A stretch of DNA of 58,387 bases from JAHDCC01 sp964551835 (GTDB taxonomy: Bacteria; Actinomycetota; Acidimicrobiia; Acidimicrobiales; SZUA-35), in contig CAZKEM010000009.1 in NCBI GenBank assembly GCA_964551835.1, positions 1 to 58,387 of the forward strand. The letters are read 5' to 3'. The number at the start of each line of letters is the position of its first letter. The first letter of the stretch is position 1. A program made the position numbers and the translations under genes. Positions 52,069 through 58,387 of this stretch are shown here, in pieces. Below the pieces are notes generated by a model that was not told where the DNA came from, did not search any database, and was given only the letters and a program-made list of their open reading frames with translations.

Positions 52069-52965
52069 ATGACTAACCAAGTGGGCGCCAATGGCTACTA
52101 TCGCGTCGTGAACAGTCCGCCGCCTTCTGAGCCGAATAAGCCCGCAACGGAGCCGACCTCTCGAACGATCGCACGTTACTTCAGCCAACTCGAGACCGAG
52201 GGTGACGCTGAAGCGCAAGCCAACAAGACAATTCCGGCAGGGCCACCAATAGATCGTCCACCCGTACGACGCCCGCCTTCGCATCCAGCCCAGGACGAAC
52301 CTTCCGAACACCGAGTTCTCGAAGAACCACCTCCCGGTTCTGACGGTGCGCAACCAAAGCCTTGGCTTTCAAGTCTGTCACCGGAATCTAGCTCCTCTGA
52401 CCGGCATGACACAGATACATATCGGACCGGTCCGTCTTCGCCGTCGACAACCCGCAAGATGCCGGTCGCTAAACAGGTAGCTGTCGATCACCGCCATTCC
52501 AGACCTACCCCTGACCCTCCCAAACGTAGGTGGCTTTTTGGCGCAGCCTTCGCCACTTTTACTGTTTTAGGAATCGGACTCGCAGTCACTGCGCTCTCGG
52601 TTGCCGCCAACATCACCGATAATCCTGGTACGGGTACCGGCGAAGACGGCAACCAGACAGACATACTTCCCCAAGACGAACTGCCTTTCGGCGTCGCCAC
52701 GATTGAAGGCGAAGAGAGAACTGCAACGTCTTTGGAGGCTACGCCGAGACGTCAGGCGCCTGCCCCAACCACAAAAACTGAACGTACGTCGACAACCGTT
52801 GAACAGACAACGGTTCAACTAGAAGAGACGGGCGGAACGGACCCTGGCGAAGACGTCGCCACCACCAACGCTCCGAGCGAAGAGACCTCGCCAAGGACCG
52901 AAGTCGTTGAGGAGGCTGTCGAGGTCACGGCCCCGGATACTTCCGACCCGGTAGCAGCCGAGTAG
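52069..52965 (+). CDS. Disordered single-pass membrane protein
   Basis: The 298-residue protein has a long Pro/Ser/Glu-rich cytoplasmic part, one transmembrane helix (WLFGAAFATFTVLGIGLAVT, about residue 155-185) and an extracellular Thr/Glu/Pro-rich tail (TTKTERTSTTVEQTTVQLEE and similar). No domain is recognised. Low complexity on both sides suggests a tether or a substrate of wall enzymes. Start at the ATG at 52069; the frame is also open upstream to 52006, and a GTG at 52108 is possible. Divergent from lhr. Confidence 0.5.
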   Translation: MTNQVGANGYYRVVNSPPPSEPNKPATEPTSRTIARYFSQLETEGDAEAQANKTIPAGPPIDRPPVRRPPSHPAQDEPSEHRVLEEPPPGSDGAQPKPWLSSLSPESSSSDRHDTDTYRTGPSSPSTTRKMPVAKQVAVDHRHSRPTPDPPKRRWLFGAAFATFTVLGIGLAVTALSVAANITDNPGTGTGEDGNQTDILPQDELPFGVATIEGEERTATSLEATPRRQAPAPTTKTERTSTTVEQTTVQLEETGGTDPGEDVATTNAPSEETSPRTEVVEEAVEVTAPDTSDPVAAE

Positions 52966-53045
52966 ACGCCTATAAACATCTCATGGCCGAAACCCGCCGC
53001 TGGCCTTTGGTGCACGGCCCCAGCCGGTCGCATAGCTCTATACCC

Positions 53046-53074
53046 TTGACCCCATTGGCGACTCTTGCTAAAAA
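53046..53074 (+). promoter_or_regulatory. Promoter of gmd (TTGACC, 17 bp, TAAAAA), leaderless
   Basis: TTGACC (53046-53051) and TAAAAA (53069-53074) are 17 bp apart. Six bases separate the -10 from the ATG at 53081. The -10 lacks the usual final T, but the spacing is ideal and repeats the pattern seen at 8800-8829. Confidence 0.55.
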
Positions 53075-53080
53075 GCGTCT

Positions 53081-54058
53081 ATGACTTCAGCGCTGATTAC
53101 CGGAATAACCGGCCAAGACGGATCCCACCTCGCAGAGCTATTGCTATCAAAGGGATACGAGGTTCATGGTCTGGTTCGTAGAAGCTCGACGCTGAATCGG
53201 GTCCGGCTAGACTCAATTTATCAAGACGCCGACAGCAAGGATGCTAATCTTCATCTCCACTACGGCGACTTAAGCGACGCGCTCAATCTCGAACGCGTAA
53301 TCAGCGAAACAAATCCGGACGAAATCTACAACCTCGCTGCCCAGAGCCATGTGGCCGTTTCGTTCGAGGTGCCAGAATATACTTTCGATATCACCGGTGC
53401 CGGAGCGATTCGACTCCTCGAAGCCACCCGTCTACGGTCACCCGAGTCCAGGTTCTATCAGGCCTCATCCTCAGAAATGTTCGGGTCAACGCCGGCACCT
53501 CAGAACGAAGAGACAACACTGCACCCTCGTAGCCCATACGCTGTGGCCAAAGTCGCCGCTCACCACGCGACGATCAACTACCGGGAGGCCTACGGACTGT
53601 TTGCGTGTAGCGGAATCTTGTTCAATCACGAAGTTGAACGTCGGAGCGAGAAGTTCGTGACCCGTAAAAACGCGAGGGGCGTGGCGGCCATCAAGGCGGG
53701 GAAACAGAAACATCTAATGCTGGGCAACCTCGACGCCAAGCGAGATTGGGGCCATGCTGAAGACTACGTTAAGGCAATGTGGAAGATGCTTCAGGCAGAC
53801 GAACCAGACGACTACGTCATAGCCACCGGAGAAAGCCACACCGTTCGGGAATTCTGTGACGTCGCCTTCGAACACGTTGGTTTGGCGACCGACGACCACG
53901 TTCGGATCGACGAACGGTTTATGCGTCCGTCAGAAGTCGATGATCTTCGGGGTGATGCAACAAAGGCACACACCAAGTTGGGCTGGAAGCCGGAAGTTAC
54001 GTTCACCGAGCTCGTCAGCCGGATGGTCGACGCCGAAATAGAACTGCTAGAGAACTAG
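53081..54058 (+). CDS. gmd: GDP-mannose 4,6-dehydratase
   Basis: The 325-residue extended SDR makes GDP-4-keto-6-deoxymannose, the precursor of GDP-fucose, GDP-rhamnose and related surface sugars. It has ITGITGQDGSHLAELLLSKG, then VHGLVRRSSTLN with the family Arg-Arg, LHLHYGDLSD, NLAAQSHVAVSFEVPEYT, the catalytic YAVAK after EETTLHPRSP, and VTRK with DWGHAEDYVKAMWKML. The nucleotide loop normally reading NHESPRRG is NHEVERRS here, a small change. It is probably not in an operon; the ABC permease gene converges with a two-base gap. Confidence 0.92.
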   Translation: MTSALITGITGQDGSHLAELLLSKGYEVHGLVRRSSTLNRVRLDSIYQDADSKDANLHLHYGDLSDALNLERVISETNPDEIYNLAAQSHVAVSFEVPEYTFDITGAGAIRLLEATRLRSPESRFYQASSSEMFGSTPAPQNEETTLHPRSPYAVAKVAAHHATINYREAYGLFACSGILFNHEVERRSEKFVTRKNARGVAAIKAGKQKHLMLGNLDAKRDWGHAEDYVKAMWKMLQADEPDDYVIATGESHTVREFCDVAFEHVGLATDDHVRIDERFMRPSEVDDLRGDATKAHTKLGWKPEVTFTELVSRMVDAEIELLEN

Positions 54059-54060
54059 AT

Positions 54061-54843
54061 CTACCGGCGAGGCTCCCAACGGAACTTCATGACCGAAACC
54101 AAAAGACCAAACGCGCCCCATGCCAGCACTACCAGCCAGTGTTCTATTGGGAACGGCATATCGGTTACGAACGGGTCAAACGATTCGGTGAGGGCAATGC
54201 CAAGGTGCTTAATAGGAAAGAAGTCAGCGATCTTAGCGGGTATTCCGTCAACCGCTGGCCCTTCTGCGGTATTTATGATGAAGATATCACTGATGAAGTA
54301 GAGCGGTAAGACCACAGCGTTGGTTACCGCTGGCGCAGCTTCTTCAGATGGAATGATGGCCGTTAGCGCCACTCCGAGGGCGGAGAACGATGACGCTCCG
54401 ACGACCACACTGATAACGAGCGGGATTAGCCCGACTGTCTGGACGGTCACGTCGAACAGAACTTTGCCGAGACCGATAAAGACCACCGACATGATGATCG
54501 AAAGTATGACGCCAGCGAACCCTTGAGCAACGATGAAAACCCATGGTCGCAGCGGCGTTGACCGAACCCGCTTCAACACGCCTTGTTCCCGGCGAGTCGT
54601 CAGCGTTATCGCCAGGTTCACGAGCGTGGCTGAGATAATTGCCAGAGCCATCAAAGCAGGGACGTAAAACGTCGCGCCGCGGCGCCCTTCGACTGTTTCG
54701 TCATTGCCGAAGATCGACGTAAAAATCACCAGAAATATGACTGGCAGAATTATGGTGAAGAACGTAGAAGCCGGGTTGCGGCGGAAGGCCAGCAGGTTAA
54801 ATTTCGTTTGGGTTTGAAGCTGTTTAAGCGAGGTGCCAGCCAT
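54061..54843 (-). CDS. ABC-2 type transporter permease
   Basis: The 260-residue integral membrane protein has the ABC-2 layout: a first helix ASTFFTIILPVIFLVIFTSI, YVPALMALAIISATLVNLAI with the following TRREQGVLKRVRSTPLRPW amphipathic coupling helix, and then IVAQGFAGVILSIIMSVVFI, LIPLVISVVVGASSFSALGV and IPSEEAAPAVTNAVVLPLYF. The last helix is near WLVVLAWGAFGLLVSVM. It forms the membrane part of a two-component exporter with the ATPase encoded upstream, whose stop overlaps its start codon. Substrate is probably a drug or lipid (inferred). Confidence 0.9.
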   Translation of the reverse strand: MAGTSLKQLQTQTKFNLLAFRRNPASTFFTIILPVIFLVIFTSIFGNDETVEGRRGATFYVPALMALAIISATLVNLAITLTTRREQGVLKRVRSTPLRPWVFIVAQGFAGVILSIIMSVVFIGLGKVLFDVTVQTVGLIPLVISVVVGASSFSALGVALTAIIPSEEAAPAVTNAVVLPLYFISDIFIINTAEGPAVDGIPAKIADFFPIKHLGIALTESFDPFVTDMPFPIEHWLVVLAWGAFGLLVSVMKFRWEPRR

Positions 54844-55835
54844 TATTTCGACTCCTCTTCAGTCATGTCATCAGAGACATAGTCGGACGTGTGGTTGCCG
54901 GACGGGTTTGCGACCAGTTTCAAATAGATATCTTCCAGTGTTGGGTCGACGACCTGCAGCCCATCCAGGTCAATCGAGTGTTCTTCAGTTGCGGTTAGGA
55001 GCATCCGCAGGTCAGGGATTGTCTCCGACACCTCTAACCGGCATGAAACAGAGTTACCGGCCGACTCAGTCGATTCGATTGTCGAGCCGAGCTGCTGCCC
55101 AATACCGGAATCGACCAGAGTCTTCAGGTCGCCGGGTGAACATGTCCAAGAAATTGTCGTTTTAGCTTCAACGGCTGTTGCTAGTTCGGCAGCGGTACCA
55201 CGGGCCGTTATCAGTCCCCCATTGATCACGACGATGCGGTCGGCGAGGTGTTCGGCTTCGTCCATGTAATGCGTCGTCAACAGTACGGTCTTATTCAGAT
55301 CTCGCAACGCCCCGACCATCTTCCATGATTCACGGCGGGCGGTAGGGTCGAAACCGGTTGTCGGCTCATCTAGGAAGATCAAATCCGGGTCACCAACCAG
55401 AGCACTCGCCAAATCAAGCCTTCGTTTTTGTCCTCCCGAGAGTTTCTTGACTCGCTGACCTGTCGAGTCTCCCAACCCGACGAGTTCGAGCAGTTCGGCC
55501 GGATCGGGCCGGGTCCGCCCTTCGAAAGAATAGAAGTTGGACTGCATCTGAACGGTTTCAAGTGCGGTCAATGCGGGGATCGGTTCGGATTCCTGCAAGA
55601 CGATTCCGAGCCGTCCTCGCCAGCTTGCCGGCGCCGATGCCGGGTCTTGGCCCATAACCTTGACCGAACCGGCGGTAGCTTTTCGGAAGCCCTCGAGAAT
55701 TTCTATAGTCGTGGTTTTTCCAGCTCCGTTAGGGCCGAGAAATGCTACGATCTCGCCTGCGTCGACATGTAAGTCAACACCTTTGACCGCGTGTGTTGAT
55801 CCGTAACTCTTAACTAATCCTTCGACCTCGATCAT
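54843..55835 (-). CDS. ABC transporter ATP-binding protein (DrrA-like)
   Basis: The 330-residue ATPase has Walker A FLGPNGAGKTTTIEILEGF, Q-loop LGIVLQESEPIPAL, signature KKLSGGQKRRLDLASALVGD, Walker B LIFLDEPTTGFD, and the H-loop in VLLTTHYMDEAEHLADRI. The C-terminal 100 residues form the extra domain seen in DrrA-type drug exporters. Its last codon overlaps the permease start, so the two are translated together. It sits 52 bases downstream of the TetR gene on the same strand, so all three likely form one autoregulated operon. Confidence 0.94.
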   Translation of the reverse strand: MIEVEGLVKSYGSTHAVKGVDLHVDAGEIVAFLGPNGAGKTTTIEILEGFRKATAGSVKVMGQDPASAPASWRGRLGIVLQESEPIPALTALETVQMQSNFYSFEGRTRPDPAELLELVGLGDSTGQRVKKLSGGQKRRLDLASALVGDPDLIFLDEPTTGFDPTARRESWKMVGALRDLNKTVLLTTHYMDEAEHLADRIVVINGGLITARGTAAELATAVEAKTTISWTCSPGDLKTLVDSGIGQQLGSTIESTESAGNSVSCRLEVSETIPDLRMLLTATEEHSIDLDGLQVVDPTLEDIYLKLVANPSGNHTSDYVSDDMTEEESK

Positions 55836-55887
55836 GGTATTAATCTAACTACCGGCCGATCTGCATCAACTCGTTCTATCGGATGAT

Positions 55888-56478
55888 TTACAGGCGTGTG
55901 GCCAATTCCCAAACATGCCCGGTCATCGCTTCCAAGTCAATTTTGGGGTCGTGAATCCACATCAGTAACGCAGCGTCGGTCCCACTCATAAGCACTCCGG
56001 CGACGGCCGCAGTTCGAAGGGCAGCCGACGTGTCCCCCGGTGCATCGTCTTGGCCGAGCAGAGCACAGTACGTTTCGAGCCATTGTCGGTTACTGGATGC
56101 GTGTTGTCGAGCGAGGTCTGTCATCGTGGACAACACGCGGTAGGCAGTCATTACCCGGTCGCGGTCTGATTCGATTAGACGCGCCACCTCAAGTACGCCA
56201 CGACGGCAAATCTGTTTTGAAGTTTCCGAGGGCTGTTGCGTTCCGACCACTTTGTTGAACCGTTCGAGCCACTGTCGTGGTAGTTCTCCTGCGATCTCTT
56301 CTTTGGCCGGGAAATGTCTGTAGATAGTTCGTCGGGACACACCTGCGGTGTCTGCGATCTGGGCTACGGTAGTTTGGGTCAGTCCTCGTTTGGCGAATAG
56401 CGACATAGCTGCCTCGTAGATTTCTTTCCGAGTTTGTCGGTCCCGCCGCTCTTGAAGTTTCACCCTTGTTACCCACAT
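55888..56478 (-). CDS. TetR-family transcriptional regulator
   Basis: The 196-residue protein has the TetR DNA-binding domain: RQTRKEIYEAAMSLFAKRGL, TQTTVAQIADTAGVSRRTIY, RHFPAKEEIAGEL. A helical ligand-binding domain follows, with ARLIESDRDRVMTAYRVLST and VAGVLMSGTDAALLMWI. I take the ATG at 56478; the frame to 56541 would run through the palindrome at 56490-56504. That palindrome just before the start suggests that the protein represses its own operon with the ABC exporter genes downstream, and possibly the divergent gene at 56580. Confidence 0.9.
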   Translation of the reverse strand: MWVTRVKLQERRDRQTRKEIYEAAMSLFAKRGLTQTTVAQIADTAGVSRRTIYRHFPAKEEIAGELPRQWLERFNKVVGTQQPSETSKQICRRGVLEVARLIESDRDRVMTAYRVLSTMTDLARQHASSNRQWLETYCALLGQDDAPGDTSAALRTAAVAGVLMSGTDAALLMWIHDPKIDLEAMTGHVWELATRL

Positions 56479-56489
56479 CTTCCGAACTA

Positions 56490-56504
56490 TGGCACAGTGT
56501 GCCA
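56490..56504. promoter_or_regulatory. Perfect palindrome, TetR operator candidate
   Basis: TGGCACA-G-TGTGCCA is a perfect 7-bp inverted repeat around one base, a size and symmetry typical of TetR-family operators. It lies 11 bases upstream of the tetR ATG and about 75 bases from the divergent ATG at 56580, so one bound dimer could control both directions. Confidence 0.7.
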
Positions 56505-56579
56505 GTTCTGCACTGCGTTTGCAACGTCGTGCGAGTCTCATAACGTAGATCCTGTCGACAACAACATTATGGAGTCAGC

Positions 56580-57017
56580 ATGAACCATAGAAACTGGATG
56601 CGCATCGCACTGGGTTACCTAGCAATCGCATCGGCACCTCTCGGCATCTGGGGCCTCCTCGCTCCCAAGTCGTTCTACGACAACTTTCCCGGCCTGGGAA
56701 GGCAATGGATTGCCAACGACGGCGTGTACAACGAACATCTCGTTCGCGACGTAGGTGCGTTAAACCTTGCGTTGATAGTGCTCTTTGTTGGCGCCGCCTG
56801 GTCACTTTCACGCCCGCTTGTATTCACGGCCTGCGCATCGTCACTTGCCTGGGGGGTTCCTCACTTCATCTACCATGCCCTCAACACCGACGGCTTGGCC
56901 GGATCGGATGTCCTTGGAATCCTCAGTGGACTGTCGGCGTTTGTCACCCTTCCGATCGTCGTTGGGTATATCGCCAACAAACATCTCAAACCAGAACTAC
57001 CAGCAGAGGCAACCTAA
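56580..57017 (+). CDS. Four-helix membrane protein, conserved actinobacterial type
   Basis: The 145-residue protein has four hydrophobic segments: IALGYLAIASAPLGIWGLLA, ALNLALIVLFVGAAWSL, LVFTACASSLAWGVPHFIYH and LSGLSAFVTLPIVVGYIA. Between the first two lies FYDNFPGLGRQWIANDGVYN followed by EHLVRDVGA, a motif I recall from conserved actinobacterial proteins often encoded beside TetR regulators. GGAG stands close before the ATG. It is divergent from the TetR gene and probably shares its operator. Function unknown; the context suggests a membrane-stress or efflux role. Confidence 0.7.
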   Translation: MNHRNWMRIALGYLAIASAPLGIWGLLAPKSFYDNFPGLGRQWIANDGVYNEHLVRDVGALNLALIVLFVGAAWSLSRPLVFTACASSLAWGVPHFIYHALNTDGLAGSDVLGILSGLSAFVTLPIVVGYIANKHLKPELPAEAT

Positions 57018-57028
57018 CCAACGCTAGA

Positions 57029-57219
57029 TTATTCCTGAGACTCCGGCTCGTCCGAGGTTCGACGTAGCCGGTTCGACTTACGCGCAGCATCAACGAGGAC
57101 CGCTTCGATCTGGGCTAATTAGTTTCGCCGATCAACGTCATCAATTCTGTGTCTTCGAAGTTGTCGTAGGGGTACAAGCGGGCCGATTGACGCACTGCCG
57201 CCTCGGACTGGATGTGAAC
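57029..57219 (-). pseudogene. Possible decayed coding remnant
   Basis: Two short minus-strand frames overlap by a few bases and read like ordinary protein. One (57115-57219) gives SARLYPYDNFEDTELMTLIG and ends in a TAG. The other (57029-57118) gives LAQIEAVLVDAARKSNRLRR and ends in a TAA. A single frameshift near 57117 would join them. Neither has a start codon in a good context and I do not recognise the family. The rest of the gap to 57261 shows nothing. Confidence 0.3.
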
Positions 57220-57261
57220 CTAATTCTCGTAGGTTTCGCGAACCAGTTAGCACCGACCGCC

Positions 57262-58224
57262 CTATCCACGCCTCAGCTCACTACTCTCGGCGTCCGCTCG
57301 CTTGACTCCCATTGGCAGCGTCGCATCTTGCCCGTCAATCTTCACAATCGCTTCCTGGACGCTCCCATATTCAGAAACCGTAACTGCATATGAGGTCCCC
57401 TCACCTACAAATTCGACCGCCTCACCATTGACAAAAAAGTCATACACAGTCCCGTTGTCTCTAGTGGCAACCACCATCGCCTCATAACTGTCGTCCAAAC
57501 CGAGGTGCAAATACGCGTTGGGTTGTTCTTCTATTTTTTCGTTCCTTGCACAACTCGGGGTTGCCGGCTCAGCTTCAGCCATCACCACATAACACTCGGA
57601 ATCACTAACGGCTACGGTCAGAAAGGAAATGTTCTGCCCATCGACCTCAAAGGCCTTTTGTTCAGCGAAGGCGTCAATCGACGCCGGAAACTCGTCCAAG
57701 ACAACCGTAGTCCTCCAAATTTTCCAGCTATCGTCGTCGAACCGTTCCAGGTAAACCAAAGCGGTAAGGTTCGGGTCTTCCCTAATCGAAGGCTCGCCCT
57801 CATTGCCGTCGGAATCAATAGTAAAAGAACCACCGACCAGCGTGTCCGTGACCCGGAGGGTAACAGCGTCCTCATCTGCAATCTGAAAGACCACTACCTC
57901 GTTTACCGTATAACTAAAATCATCGGTAACGCCGACTGTGTTCCCCTTCGCCACCCGCTCTTCCAGTGTGTCAATCGGCCCCTCATCCGAAACAACGGTA
58001 AGCAGTTTCGCGATGTCACTTTCGATCAAGGCTTCTCGCGAAACCTCTTCGAGCTCACGGTAAATCGCGTCGAAGTCTTCCTCTTCAACCCCTGCAACTG
58101 CCACCGGCTCGGAGTTAGCCGACGATTCTGCTGATGATTCAGCCGGTTCATTCGCTGATGACCCTTGAGAACATCCAGCTAACACGACGCACGCCGCGAA
58201 CGCCAAACAAACTCTTTTCCACAT
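57262..58224 (-). CDS. Secreted lipoprotein, unknown function
   Basis: The 320-residue protein has a lipobox signal (VCLAFAACVVLAGCSQGSS, Cys at about residue 18), an acidic Ser/Glu-rich linker (AESSAESSANSE) and a first domain with an NTF2-like or DUF4878-like flavour: FDAIYRELEEVSREALIESD, then DDSWKIWRTTVVLDEFP. A cysteine-containing beta-rich second domain follows (FLTVAVSDSECYVVMAEAEP to the end). The ATG at 58224 is fixed by an AAGGAGGAA site about six bases upstream; earlier in-frame starts would lose the signal peptide. No enzymatic motif is seen. It may be a wall or envelope binding protein. Confidence 0.7.
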   Translation of the reverse strand: MWKRVCLAFAACVVLAGCSQGSSANEPAESSAESSANSEPVAVAGVEEEDFDAIYRELEEVSREALIESDIAKLLTVVSDEGPIDTLEERVAKGNTVGVTDDFSYTVNEVVVFQIADEDAVTLRVTDTLVGGSFTIDSDGNEGEPSIREDPNLTALVYLERFDDDSWKIWRTTVVLDEFPASIDAFAEQKAFEVDGQNISFLTVAVSDSECYVVMAEAEPATPSCARNEKIEEQPNAYLHLGLDDSYEAMVVATRDNGTVYDFFVNGEAVEFVGEGTSYAVTVSEYGSVQEAIVKIDGQDATLPMGVKRADAESSELRRG

Positions 58225-58323
58225 AGCTACTTCCTCCTTCATGAGACGAATTCCGCAGTTTCGTTTCGGCGGCGCCACAAAACTCTTCTTCAGGTTAGCG
58301 TTACCTCAATACAGTTGTTTCAA

Positions 58324-58387
58324 CAACAACGCTGACCAACCCGTCAGGCAGACCAACCCCGTGGCCCCAAACTCGTCAGCGTTGTTG
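58324..58387. repeat. Perfect 12-bp inverted repeat at the window edge
   Basis: CAACAACGCTGA (58324-58335) and TCAGCGTTGTTG (58376-58387) are exact inverse complements with 40 bases between them. The right arm ends at the last base of the window, so the repeat may be longer: the left arm is preceded by CAA, which would need TTG on the right. It could be a long terminator stem or the ends of a small mobile element. Confidence 0.6.

Noticed and set aside
1..58387. CRISPR array or rRNA operon
   Set aside because: No regularly spaced repeats and no rRNA-like sequence were seen anywhere in the window.

Overview
The window looks like a chromosomal segment of an actinobacterium, most likely of the class Acidimicrobiia. 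Pointers are a deazaflavin (F420)-type nitroreductase-family enzyme, a Lhr helicase of about 1,530 residues, an actinobacterial-type CCA-enzyme HD domain, frequent GTG/TTG starts, and many apparently leaderless genes (a -10 hexamer ending about six bases before the start codon). GC content is moderate by eye. The taxonomic call is inference; there is no rRNA in the window.

Layout. 1-3.6 kb: a CCA-enzyme HD domain lacking its nucleotidyltransferase head, a membrane-anchored trypsin-fold protein without its catalytic residues, a lipid kinase and tRNA-Arg(CCT). 3.6-8.1 kb, directly behind the tRNA: a decayed accessory stretch with a frameshifted nuclease-fold gene, an IS3-type transposase remnant, a MerR/SoxR-like regulator with a textbook 19-bp-spacer promoter, an alpha/beta-hydrolase tail, an NTF2-like protein, a double VOC protein and an AraC tail. 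8.8-14.1 kb: a three-gene toxin operon consisting of a WXG100-sized protein, a 1,376-residue effector ending in a PoNe-like PD-(D/E)xK nuclease domain, and a PoNi-like (DUF1911) immunity protein, behind a near-consensus promoter that should give a leaderless transcript. This is the most interesting locus. 14.2-24.8 kb: small oxidoreductases, a secreted beta-propeller/FN3-like protein with a lipoprotein, an M48 peptidase, an RNA methyltransferase, an SDR, a class V aminotransferase, a PhyH-family protein with a substituted iron ligand, and a GNAT protein. 24.8-29.6 kb: a cell-wall block with a bifunctional penicillin-binding protein, an Ig-like membrane protein and a second trypsin-fold pseudoprotease. 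29.7-34.9 kb: ferredoxin, S9 peptidase, rsgA, a LysM lipoprotein and a 1-Cys peroxiredoxin. 34.9-40.6 kb: a giant adenylyl cyclase/ATPase/TPR regulator and an operon of an ECF sigma factor with a SnoaL-like tail, a deazaflavin-dependent enzyme and a small unknown protein. 40.7-42.3 kb: a truncated DUF11-type surface protein with a duplicated novel domain. 42.5-47.4 kb: pgi, a membrane/TPR/AAA+ ATPase cluster and an SdpI-family protein. 47.4-54.1 kb: lhr, a disordered single-pass membrane protein and gmd. 54.1-58.4 kb: an ABC-2 exporter with a TetR regulator and a palindromic operator, a small membrane protein, a possible gene remnant, a lipoprotein and an inverted repeat at the window edge.

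How genes work together. The WXG-like/PoNe/PoNi operon reads as an interbacterial toxin with its secretion partner and antidote. No type VII secretion ATPase lies in the window, so the export route is inferred. The PBP block serves peptidoglycan synthesis. The TetR/ABC pair is a self-regulated exporter. The tRNA-linked stretch reads as the ruins of past insertions. All calls are from sequence reading and remembered family motifs; no database search was run.
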